Shown: positions 12,171 through 23,400 of the stretch, in pieces
How positions within the stretch are numbered: the first letter of the stretch is position 1
Layout of the letters: every line of letters starts with the position of its first letter
Assembly: GCA_947462335.1 (NCBI GenBank)
Contig: OX381704.1
Coordinates: 46,752,942-46,816,941, forward strand
Length of the DNA stretch: 64,000 bases
Direction: 5' to 3'
Origin: Harmothoe impar
Lineage: Eukaryota > Annelida > Polychaeta > Phyllodocida > Polynoidae
Program-made: the position numbers and the translations under genes
Notes under the pieces: model-generated
Told to the model about the DNA's origin: nothing
What the model saw: the letters and a program-made list of their open reading frames with translations, nothing else
Databases searched by the model: none

Positions 12171-15100
12171 ACGCTCTGGTATAAAGTAAAGAATAAGAGG
12201 ACTGTATTTGCAGAGAATTGGGTCTTTTTTGAATATCAGGTAATACAGGATTTGAGACGTTTTGCCATGTTTAAATGTTTAAGATGATTAAGTCTATTGT
12301 GACCTATGAAAACGACTTTTACAATTGACTGAGTGAGCGATAGTTTCTATATGCAAGCATAGGGCTACAAGTATATCCGTCGTCTGCACTCAATTTAGAA
12401 CCATTTCAACTAGAACCACTTTATATATTGCCTTTAATGCTAAAAATAAAAAGGATGTTTGAGAGAATAAAAATAATGAATGATAGAAAGAAAGGTCCAG
12501 AAGATCCAGGATCCAGAAAAACATACTTTATTTTGTGCTGGCATCAAAAGCCATCTCTCCGAGGGAATCACACGGAAAGAAATACAACGATGAAAGCACA
12601 AGACAGGAGAGCCTGTGGTAGTCACCATGGTGACAAAGACATTTTGAAGCCTTGACTTGCCGTAGATCCATGTTTATTATGGTATTCCAGCATGATAAGG
12701 TGGACAACGATTTATGATCATCTACTTGTGGCTGCTATCTGCTGTAATGAACATGATAAATGTCCTCTCTTGCCCGGCAGAGACAAGTCTCTCCATGGCA
12801 TGGTTATGACCGTCCGACTTGTGGGGGGAATGCAATGGGATTTGTATTCTGGTAAGAGGACATGTTTTTGACCATGGGGAAAGGTGCTAATGTGAATTAT
12901 GTGGATTCCTCAAAGCCTGAGAAAAGGTATGCCATTTGAAAAGGAAATATAGCCCTTCTGCAGGTCCTGCGCACAGCTTGCCCCTCCAGTTTGAGGCAAA
13001 GCTCAGATGTGACAATGTTGAATTTATTACTAGTTCCGACCGTCGGAATAATGAGCATTATTCAAACAGCAGGTGCCCAGTAGATAGACACGTCTCCATG
13101 TTTGCTGGGATACATTAAAACGGTGTTAACATTATTGGTGTTCTGCAGATCTATCTAATTCTCTACGTCAGCCAATCCTGTGACATTAGTTTCATACAAG
13201 AGGCCACCATAGACAACTATGACACCCACTTGTGGCACCGCCTGGCGGTGTGAGAAGGGGGGTGGAAATCATGAGGATGGAGTATAAGGACGTTCCGGGA
13301 TCTCCAAGGTAACCAAGTGCCCGTGGGTCAGGGCGGGGCCACATCAGAAAGGCCACTCCCTTTGACCATATGGCACCAGAGAGAGCCACCTCCCTCTCTG
13401 ACTTGTATGCCAATATTCCTTTTAAGGTCTCCGTTTGGGCGCATTGAATCCTGATGCTCAAGTGCAGAGGGGATCCAATCGCTATATTATACATTTACAT
13501 GTGGGCATTCTCGTGGTACCAAACTGCTGTCTTCCTGATAATGCGGGAAGGTCACACTATGATAGCAGCACCGAGAGTGGGACTTAAAGCTGCCATACTA
13601 CCTCAGATATATAGAACGTTCACTTTCTGCATATTTATAAAGGGTCTCCTTAGTGCAGTGTACTGGTAAGATCCCAATCAAATTTGTGGTTTTTAACTGT
13701 GCTAAATTCAAAGATAAAGATCAGAAAAAATAGAATGCTTCCAGCATTCTATTCAGCACTTAATTATATCAACAAGTTGGCGCCATCTGCAGTGTTACAC
13801 TAGGAAATAATAGACTCTGTTGGTAAGATCAGCAATGCAAGAATTGCAGGTAGCAGTCCATTCAGTGCTGCCACCTGATGTCATTTTTTAACACTAACTT
13901 ATCAAAGCCCACCAGAATATAAATAGTAGCTGGAATTAGAGTCTTGTTTTGCACATATTAAGAATCTCTTGTCAAAATAGATGACAGATTATAATAGGGA
14001 AAGGGTTATACAATCATCTGAGATACAAATGAAGATAATCTAGGTTTGAGTGTGCCAAGTAGTATAGCAGCTTTAATCGACCTCTGCATGCTGTACAGAA
14101 GGCAGTTTCAACATTACACCCACACTCAACGGTATCCAAGAAGTAAGATACAATTTAGATACCAACGCATGTGGACAAACTTTAAGGTGAATTATTTGAC
14201 ACATATAGCCGTTATGACGCATTTAAAGGCATAGAACTTTTATGATATAATTGCCTTAGGATATTGCAAGATACCATCCAACTGTAATGCAACTGTATTT
14301 GGCTCTGTTACTATAGATAAGTAGCATAATATGCCTGTTCCTAGGCAACCATTAGAAATACAGAAAAATAAATCTCAGCACAAGATTCCCTATAGTTGAT
14401 TTTGGAGTGGTAGGTATTGTTATAAACGTGATAGCTCTATTTTCTAAAGAGACAGAGCCCCTCTAAGCTCTAATTACACTAATTAACTTAATTAGCTTCA
14501 AAATAGATCAAAATAATGCCCCCCCCCACTACATGCGCGTATACAGGGACTATGCTTATATAAATCGATTTTAAGGGAGGTTTGGGTTTCATGGGGTCCT
14601 AGACCTGCGCTTAAACTAGTTCTGTGCGCATTAGAGACCCCTGCACTTTAACGGGCCATTACGGCATAAATGCAGTATATTTGATGCACTATTCTGACCA
14701 CGCACCAGTCTATACGAAATCCTGCCGGACACCGGCTATAGCCGGCAAAAAGCCTGCCGGGCCGCCAGTTTTTACGGCTTGTAAATCGGACCAATATTAA
14801 GGTTTCTACAGCATAAAATAGAAAGCATGAATATTTTCTGTAATTTTCTTCACTGATTTACATATTCAATTGATTTGTATATTTGTAACATACAGGGTAA
14901 CACTATTCATTATCACTATTAGTGTGATAAGTTGCCTTTCATTTGAATTTTGATAAGATTGCACTCCGATATCCGGGCCTGCAAAAAATAAGCCGGGCCT
15001 GCCAAATGAAATATCTGCAGGACCGAATGTCCTGCATGGTGAAAATGTTTTTGTGTAGACCGACGCACCAGTCAGAGGCTCCGTCAAAGTAGCTAGTATA

Positions 15101-16546
15101 CCACTATACATGCACCACTCTATGGCTATAGTGCCTTAGATGGATGATGTATCTAACTGGACGTGGTGGATCGGCAAGATAAGGGGTTGGCACCAGGTGG
15201 TCAAACAGCCTACAAGCTGCTGTCAGGGGCAGGGCAGGGGGTGCGTCTCAGGGGACACCCCCGCTCCACACACACACAACAGTCATACCTTATCACTGAC
15301 CCCCAGTTATATCTTGGAGTAAAGCCTTTGATAGGATTTAACTTTTATATTGACTGTTATTTTACATTGAAATTCCATGTCATATCGATATAATATTAGG
15401 CCTATGTTAAACAAATTAAGTGATTGACCCCATTTTAAGGCTATGAGTATCGGCGCAAAGCGTCCCACTTTTGTAAGGGCACTTTTGTAGTTGTGGTAAG
15501 ACTATTAGAGGGGTCTCGTTCGTATATGCATATAATGCAGTGTAGATTGGCAGTGTAGATTGGAGTGGTTCACTGTAGATTTCCACAATTTATGGCCATA
15601 ACAATCCGTCATAATATCATTTACAAAGCTAGAATTGAGAGTTAAAATCGGTCACGTCTAGAGGCATTCTATATAAATGAATAACAATAAGGAGGTGGAG
15701 ATCATACATATTCGTCTTTAGAGCTTTGTCGATCGTCATGAGATTTACCAACCATGTTTAGCCATTAAATGATGTATCACTTAGGATTATAGGATGAATA
15801 ATAACATGAGAGGGTCAAGGACCAATCAATGGTATTATTTGTCTTGTGGTCGTACATAACATGTGTATCCATGATTTACATGAGGCCTACTAGCAACGGA
15901 GTAACTAAGCAAGGGCCAAACCTGCTTCATCATTATCCCTCAAAGATAGTTGGGGTTGTGTCAATAAGAAGACAATAATTATGTGAATATTACAAATAAA
16001 GGAGAGCAAATTGAGAATGATACAAATAAGCTTTTGTGAATACTAATTACATGTATATGTGAAGTCATGACATTGTAAATAGTACAAAGTATAACAAACC
16101 GGAGTTTATTCTGAATGCTACACATAACATAATGCAATGCATATTGTGAGTGATGCATTTATTTTGTAATCGACAAAGCAGTCACATCGTAAGTGCTGCA
16201 AAATGAAACAAAACTATTGTTATGAAAACTACTATAATAAGCGAAATTACAATGCGCCATCAACAGTACTGTGTACAGGTGACCGCTAGTGGTGTGTGCA
16301 TGTCGTACGATGATGATTCATACCCACATGAGTCCACCTCTGGCCCCTCCTAAATGAAAGCTAACATAACTGGTTGTGTAGAGATTCAGCACCTCAGTAG
16401 TGGCTTCTGTAGACATGGGCCGGCTGCACACATTGCGCAATGGCTTCGATTAAGCAAGCCGTGAGCCGAGTCTGGTGCATACAGTACCTAGGGTGTGAGG
16501 TGCACTAACCCTTTAAGGACGGCATGTCACTAAAGGGTGACGTTTG
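12171..16546. other. Intronic DNA, no gene seen
   Basis: Mostly A+T-rich with no exon-like frame. Small structures only: a 9-bp-stem hairpin TAGAATGCTtccAGCATTCTA near 13731, GCCGG-rich palindromic bits at 14720-14765 and 14975-15005 with the shared phrase CGCACCAGTC at about 14702 and 15064, and a short C-run at 14520. Confidence 0.5.
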
Positions 16547-16709
16547 TCGTCATGGTGCACCAATGCAGCCACGGCGTGTAACTCGCCGGTGCTGCATCGG
16601 TGCATCATGCCAACTCCTCGGCAGTGTATCAACCCCGTAGGGTCAGTATGATGCTTGAATGCAGCACTAGCGAGTTACTCGCCAGGGCTGCATTCATGCA
16701 TCATGACGA
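16547..16709. mobile_element. Double-hairpin MITE, copy 1
   Basis: The ends are inverted repeats (TCGTCATGGTGCACCAATGC and, from the right, TCGTCATGATGCATGAATGC). Each end is itself part of a stem-loop: the left half pairs around GCGTGTAACTCGCC, the right half around GCGAGTTACTCGCC. The result is two adjacent hairpins separated by a short spacer with ATCAACCCCGTAGGGTCAGT. A second copy is at 47406-47607. No coding capacity. Confidence 0.6.
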
Positions 16710-18599
16710 ATGAATGGTAATGTAAGGGTGAAACGGCCAGATCAGCTTGCACGGTCCACGCCGGACCAACCAGCAGTACTGACATAGGACACTGTTGGAT
16801 TTCATGGCTCACTTGTGTACGTAATATACACGGGTGGGGTTTAATAGAGTCGGTAGGGTATGTGATCTACACTCTATAACTGTTTATACATGGTTGTCAT
16901 GATCACAATGAAACTAAAGACTGTGCTAATATTGTGGGTGTGTTCACTGAATAGCGCATTGCAATAATAGAGAACGTATTAGGAGAAATAAAGCATTTCT
17001 CCTTGTGACTGTATAATTCGTTTATAATATAGGTCAACAACTGGCTGTTCTAGCTACATGATACTAATATAACACTGTTCTGAACTCTTCAGAACTAAAT
17101 ATAATCTGAGGCCCATCCATAACTCCTCATTTAGATTGTACAAGTCTATGCTTTACCGTTCAAACATACATTGACACTGCGCTTGTTGTTAGGTGTAAAA
17201 CATGATGGAAGAGTTGGAGTAAGGAGAAAAACTTTATATATCATCATTATTCAGAAAAGTAGCCTGTGGGCGCCTTGGTAGGTCGATGTCCTGTACAGTT
17301 CACATCTCCTGCTGTAGGCATTACCTTTACCCCATACCTGGCTCTGCAACATAACACCAGACCTACGCAATACCCTGTCTACTGCAGCCATGAGCAGCTC
17401 ATGGTACAGCTCACCCCCACAGGCCGCTTGGGGTGCCCCCTGGCGGGTGCGCGGTGCTCTACTGAGTAGCTCTCTCCGTTGTCGGATGCGGAAGTCGGGT
17501 GGCCCTGGTTGTTGTGTTTCTCACCAGGGGGCGTGTTTACCTTGAGCTGCTCAGAGCGGGTTTGGCTTAGGCTGAGTTTACGGGACACGAGGCAGGATAA
17601 TGAGCTCGTTAGGCTGAGCTGACGATGGGCTAGGCCTGTGCTCTCACCTATATGAGTGAGGTTATTCATAATAGGCATACATTACTGTGTGACTGATACA
17701 GAAATGATGATTTGATACAAGACTTCCTCCCTAATAGTATATTACACAATGTATATCCATATATAAGTTACACCCACACATACTCTTTTCTCATGTTTTT
17801 ATTGAGGTAGGACAGCCAACCCTGATTGTTTCCGTCCTACAAAGACAAGGACGGGTCATCTCTTCCTCATCATTAACCTCCTTCCCCGATGTAGTAATAA
17901 AAGTAGGGTTCACAAAACCATAAACGTCACCATGACGACTTGGTAACGTTTTCTTACACAGCATAATTGTCCCGTTAGGAGATGTGGACTGTCCTATGGT
18001 CCAGTTTATCTATGGACTGTGCTCTCTACCTAAGTGAGGTCCGTAGTCCAAAATGGCCGTTATGCAGATACACCACCATCCTACGACATCCCCCAAATAT
18101 ATCACAGTCCATTAGCACGAAATAAAGGGAGGGAGGAGCTTACTTTTTGTTGGTGCCCGGATGGACACTGTATTATAATGTGGAAGGTTCGGCAGGACTG
18201 TTTGTTGTCTAGTCTATACCGCCTTCAGCAGTATCAGTGTGCAACATTGCATGTTGTGGCTTATAGTGAGTCCCGAAATATTGTTTTATGCCATATTTGG
18301 GAGATGGGTGTACATTTTCTGGTTGGCTAAATCTTGCGTACAAGACCCCTTTATTTCAGTGTTTAATTTACAATAGCTTCATGGACGTGGGGGAGGGGTC
18401 AATTTCTGTAGATAACATATGTGCACACTATGTAAACGAATTTCGCCCGAAACCAGCTCTGTGAAATCAACCCAAAGTGATGTAGTGCTGGTCGGCCATT
18501 GCTGCATCTTAAATAAGGGAGCCAAGCTATAACTGTCCATAGACACGTTTGTCTCCCTAGATTTACATCTAATATACCCTGGTTTGAGCACTGATTAGT
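16710..18599. other. Intronic DNA, no gene seen
   Basis: No exon-like frame with splice sites. ORFs at 17266-17469, 17379-17678 (minus) and 18034-18330 lack motifs. The 17.3-17.6 kb part is somewhat G+C-rich but shows no promoter signature. Confidence 0.5.
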
Positions 18600-18729
18600 C
18601 TACTGGAATTGGTTGATGGTAGGGATGTTCTGCACCCTTTAGCACTTTATTACTATTGAAGGATAGCACTTTATTACTACTGGAGGTAGGCTACTGTTCC
18701 CCCCTGAAATAGAATATTTGATAATATAT

Positions 18730-19005
18730 TGTAGCGGGCAGGAGAGGGGAGGACGGTCACGCGAGGCCTCCCCTGTCGCTACACTCTCGGGCGGGGCGGG
18801 TTCGTACGAGGACAAGTCGTACGGAACCGCCCCGACCCTTTTCCGGACGAGCGTATGGACGCTGGGGTGGGTGGGGGCTATATAAAGAGCGGCACCGCCG
18901 CAGTTGAGTCAGTTGAGTTTGTGTTACCTACAATAAAGGATCGCTTGGAATACCCTACATGGTCAGCTGTCGTGTTCTCTATCCGATGCCCTTAATTTCC
19001 TTACA
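18730..19005 (+). repeat. 5' LTR
   Basis: Begins TGTAGCGGGC and ends TTCCTTACA. It contains a GC box (GGGCGGGGCGGG at 18790-18800), TATA box TATATAAA at 18879-18886, and AATAAA at 18932-18937, so U3 is about 18730-18908 and R begins near 18909. Two adjacent inverted repeats open U3: 18731-18782 (GTAGCG...CGCTAC with an inner GGGGAGG/CCTCCCC) and 18792-18834 (pairing CGTACGA with TCGTACG). Confidence 0.95.
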
Positions 19006-19006
19006 T

Positions 19007-19023
19007 TGGTGACAGCGGTGAAC
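19007..19023 (+). other. Putative tRNA primer-binding site
   Basis: TGGTGACAGCGGTGAAC starts one base after the 5' LTR, the expected place for a minus-strand primer site beginning TGG. The cognate tRNA was not identified by eye. Confidence 0.55.
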
Positions 19024-19053
19024 AACAGGCATAGGACCCACGGACATTACACG

Positions 19054-20418
19054 ATGTTAAGGGGCGAGAACGGGATGGACAGCGGCGAGAGGGGAGAGGC
19101 GTTGCGGACGGGTGACGAACACCCGGAGGGAAGACGCACGGCGGAGATGCGGGACCCGGGAACCGCGGGGGAACCGAGAGGGGCGGCGCTGGAAGGGCGC
19201 TTAGGCGGCAACTTGGTCGAATGCGCGGACGAGGATGTCTTCCTGCGGAGGAGCAGGGACACAGAACGGACGCCAGACGTGTGGAACTTCGGACGGCCGG
19301 ACTCAGCGGGCGGGGCTCGAGGGACGGCGCCGTGGCGCACAGACGGTCGGCGACGGACGGGATGGGGCTCGGCAGAATCCGCAGGGGCCGGTGGCGACTT
19401 GCCGCGAGAAAGGGCCGGGGGGCGGCGGAAGGAGCCCGTCCGGAGAGGGGAGAGACCGAGGAGTGGCGAGGGGGACGAGTTGGGGGGCCAACGGATCGTC
19501 CGGGAGCAGGGACCGGCAGGGGGACTGCAGGTAACGGTGCCTAATACGCCGGCGGGAGACGGGGGACGCCCGGTGGTGATGCCCGCGCAGTTCGACGGTA
19601 CGACCGACCTGGATGAATTTATGGCGCACTTCCGACTTTGTGTGCAGGCCAACAAGTGGGACGACCAAACGGCGGGTATGTTTCTGGGAATAAGCCTCCG
19701 GGGGAACGCGAGACGGCTCCTGTCCCGCCTGGCGCCGGGGGAGCAGCTGGCGTACGCGGAATTGGTCGGGGCGCTGCAGCAAAGGTTCCAACCGAGGAAC
19801 CAGGCGGAGTCGCACAAGGCTGTATTCCGGGGGCGGGACCGACGAGCAGAGGAGGACCTGGTCTCCTACTCAGAGGAGTTGGAGCGGCTAGCCAGACTGG
19901 GATATCCGGACGCGGACGGGGAGACTATCTGCAGTCTGGCAAAAGACAGGTTCCTCGACGGCCTGAAGGACAGTCAGTTGAGGTATTTCATATTATATTC
20001 CCAGCCCCGGACGCTGGAAGACGCGGTAACCGTGGGGGTAAGGGCGGAAGCCCATCTAACGAAGGACCGGCAGTCGGGGAAGAGGAACGATCGGGTATTT
20101 GCCACAGACGCCACCATGGCGGACGAACTCGAGTCCTTGCGGAAAGAGTTCACACGGGAGCTGGCGCCCCTGAGGGCGGACTTCATGCGGGAGCTGGCGA
20201 ACCTCCGAAAGGATTTGTGCCCGCCGGCCGGGGGTCCCGGGGCGGCGACGGGAGGACAGCGGCCCTCCGGGAGGGGATGCTTCAGGTGCGGAAAGGACGG
20301 ACACTTCCGGCGGGAATGCCCGGAGCGGCCTCCCGAGGAGGGCCGGCAAGGACAGGAAGGCGGGAAACCGGTGGAGGGGAAACCGGCATCGGGAAACGGC
20401 CAGCGGCCCCAGAACTAG
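19054..20418 (+). CDS. gag: gag of the LTR retrotransposon
   Basis: The first ATG after the primer-binding site (19054) opens a 454-residue protein. The N-terminal third is low-complexity and rich in Arg, Gly and Glu. From about 19570 a Retrotrans_gag-like capsid region follows (QFDGTTDLDEFMAHFRLCVQ; later WDDQ..., LRGNARRLL, QQRFQPRNQ, YSEELERLA). A CCHC zinc knuckle, CFRCGKDGHFRREC, lies at 20278-20319 and should bind genomic RNA. The frame is also open back to 19006, but without an earlier ATG. The last codons contain the frameshift signal feeding pol. It should form the cytoplasmic particle. No internal stop or frameshift disables it. Confidence 0.92.
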   Translation: MLRGENGMDSGERGEALRTGDEHPEGRRTAEMRDPGTAGEPRGAALEGRLGGNLVECADEDVFLRRSRDTERTPDVWNFGRPDSAGGARGTAPWRTDGRRRTGWGSAESAGAGGDLPRERAGGRRKEPVRRGERPRSGEGDELGGQRIVREQGPAGGLQVTVPNTPAGDGGRPVVMPAQFDGTTDLDEFMAHFRLCVQANKWDDQTAGMFLGISLRGNARRLLSRLAPGEQLAYAELVGALQQRFQPRNQAESHKAVFRGRDRRAEEDLVSYSEELERLARLGYPDADGETICSLAKDRFLDGLKDSQLRYFILYSQPRTLEDAVTVGVRAEAHLTKDRQSGKRNDRVFATDATMADELESLRKEFTRELAPLRADFMRELANLRKDLCPPAGGPGAATGGQRPSGRGCFRCGKDGHFRRECPERPPEEGRQGQEGGKPVEGKPASGNGQRPQN

Positions 20419-20433
20419 GGAGTCCTGGGGCCG
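20391..20433 (+). promoter_or_regulatory. -1 programmed ribosomal frameshift signal between gag and pol
   Basis: The slippery heptamer G GGA AAC (20391-20397) is in the correct gag phase (TCG GGA AAC). After a 6-nt spacer (20398-20403) comes a perfect 9-bp stem, CGGCCCCAG at 20404-20412 with CTGGGGCCG at 20425-20433, closing a 12-nt loop that contains the gag stop codon. A -1 slip puts the ribosome exactly in the pol frame at 20397. Heptamer, spacing and stem match known retroviral -1 sites. Confidence 0.88.
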
Positions 20434-23400
20434 AGAAAGGACGACCGGAAATATCCGTAACGTCGGTACAGGGCCGGGAGAAGAAGGGGACAGGCCTCAT
20501 AGTGGAGGGAAAACTCTTCGGACACGACATCAGTATGTTGGTGGACACGGGCGCCTCGGCCAGCATGCTATCCACGCGGTGGTGGCAACGACAAAATGCC
20601 CCGGCGGCCCTGGTGGCGCACGACCGGACGGTAGTGTGCGCGGACGGGAGGCCCATGCAGATAAAAGGTCGTACGGAGGGGGCACTGCAATTCGCCGGAG
20701 AGAAGATGATGGGGACGTTCTTGGTCGCCGACATCTCGCCGGAGGGGATACTGGGAGCCGACCTCATAAGGAGCAACGGGATACTAGTAGATATGAATGG
20801 GGAAAGGTTGCTGTGGGAGGAGTCGGGCGAAGGACCCCCGGAAACGAAGAAGGCTCGGACGGGCGTATGCGGGGCAATATTAACACAAGACTGTTGTATA
20901 CCGCCGGGGGAGCAGTTGGTGGTGACGGCGCGTATAGCCGGGTGGGACTTCGACGACGGGCTGTATTGTGTCATCCAGGGGATACCGGAGAACGAGCGGA
21001 AAGAAGGTTTCCGGGTCGGGCGGGGGATAGTGGCACCCAACAAGAAGTGCCGTACACCGATCATCCTATTGAATGTGGGGGCCAGGCCGCTCTGGCTAAG
21101 GGAGAACACCCGCCTGGGGACGGCGCTGCCCCTGGAGGATTACGAGTCGGACGAGGAAGGGGCGTCGTGTGCAATGCTAGGGGCGGCACCGGCGGGTCCG
21201 GACGGAGCGGACGGGGTGGTCAACACGCTGCTGGACGGGGTGGACGAGGGGGCCCGGCCGAGCGTGGAGGCCATGATCCGGGCGAACATCGAGGCATTTT
21301 CGCACTGGGAGGACGATATGGGGGAAACGCACCTAGTGAAACACGGCATACAGACGGGGGAGGCTACCCCGGTGAAACAGCGGCCCCGACGATTGGCACC
21401 CCACAAACGGGCGGAAGCTGAGGCAAAGATCGGGGAGATGCTGGACCTCGGCATTATTGAACGTTCCACAAGCCCGTGGGCGTCGCCCATAGTCCTGGCA
21501 CGAAAGAAGGATGGCCGCCCGAGATTTTGTATCGACTACCGGAAACTTAATGCGGTTACGAAGAAAGATGCCTACCCCATTCCGAGGATAGACGACTCGC
21601 TTGACACGCTAGCCGGGGCCAGCTGGTTCAGTACCATGGACCTGACTAACGGATATTGGCAGGTGGCCATGGATGAGTGTGATCGGGAGAAAACGGCGTT
21701 CGTCTCCCATAGCGGCCTTTTTCAGTACAAGGTCATGCCGTTCGGCCTGTGCAATGCGCCGTCGACATTCGAGCGGCTGATGGAGGTAGTGTTGAAGGGA
21801 TTGCACTGGAAAACGTGTTTGGTATATCTCGACGACGTCATAGTGTTCTCTCCGGACCTGGAGACGCACCTTCAGAGGGTGGCGGAGGTGCTCCAGAGGT
21901 TGGTGGGGGCGGGCCTGAAAGTGAAACCGCGGAAGTGTCAACTAGCCCGGAGGGAAGTGTCCTTCCTCGGACATATAGTAAATAAGGACGGGGTGGCGAC
22001 GGATCCCGAAAAGGTACGGGCCGTACGGGAATGGCCCCGACCACAGACGGTGGGGGAAGTCCGGAGCTTTTTGGGGCTGGCCGGGTACTACCGGACGTTC
22101 GTGCGGGATTTTGCTAGCATAGCTAAGCCCCTCTCGGCGGCGGCGGAGAAGGACCGGAGGTTCACCTGGTCCCCGGAGTGCGAGGCGGCGTTCGAAGAGC
22201 TGAAGGCGAAACTGACATCTTCGCCGGTTCTAGCGTACCCCGAACCGGAGGGCCAATTGATCCTGGATACCGACGCCAGCAATTTCGGCCTGGGGGCGGT
22301 ACTCTCCCAGAAGCAGGGCGAGACCGAGAGGGCGTTGGCATACGCCAGCCGCACCATGTCTAGGCCGGAGAGAAATTATTGCGTCACCCGGCGGGAACTG
22401 CTAGCAGTGATGTTTGGGCTCAAAAAGTTTCGGCATTATCTGGTGGGTCGGCCGGTTCTCATCCGCACGGACCACGCGGCCCTCCGTTGGGTGACGGAGT
22501 TTAAGGAACCGGAGGGCCAGGTCGCCCGGTGGCTGCAGGTGCTGGGGACGCACGATTTTACGATACAGCATCGCCCGGGGAAGGACCACAGCAATGCGGA
22601 CGCCCTCTCCCGACGACCGTGCCGGCAGTGCGGGCTGGGGGGGTCGCAGCCTACCGCGTGCTTCGCCCTGACCCGGGGCAGGGCTCAGGCGGAGCCGGAG
22701 GAGGAGGATATGGAGCAGGGGGCGGATGAGACCACAGTGACCCGGCTGGGGAGCCCGGCAGAGTGGAAGGCGGCACAAGACCGGGACCCGCTACTGGTCC
22801 GGGTCCGTGAGTGGGTGCGCGGGGGAGACCCTGCCGCCGGGGCGGACGAACAGACGGAGTCATACGATCACCGGACGTATGCCCATCAGGTGACCCGGCT
22901 GAGGGAGGGGCCTGGAGGGGTGCTATCGCGGGCATGGTACACGCCGGGAGGGGCAGACAGGCTGCAGATACTGGTACCGGCGGAAATGCAGTCGGAGGTC
23001 ATGAAGGGGCTGCACGGGGACGGGCTGGCGGGGCATCTGGGGCGGCGTAGGGTTATCCGGAGATGCCAGGATTTCTTTTACTGGCCAAACTTCAGGAGGG
23101 ACCTCACCAGTTGGTCCGCCCGGTGCGTCCCGTGCAACCAACGGAAGCCGCCGGCGGCCCCCCACCGCCATCCTATGGGACATGTCCCCGTCGGGATGCC
23201 GATGGAGCGGATCGGGGCAGACATAATGGGCCCGTTGAGCCCCTCGGCGGGCGGGAACGTATACATACTGGTCCTCGTGGAGTATTTCACGAAATGGGCG
23301 GAGGCGTACGCGCTCCCGGACCACCGGGCCCCCACGGTGGCCAGGGCTATCGTGGAGAATTTCGTGTGCCGGTTCGGCACCCCGGTGACTCTGCATACGG

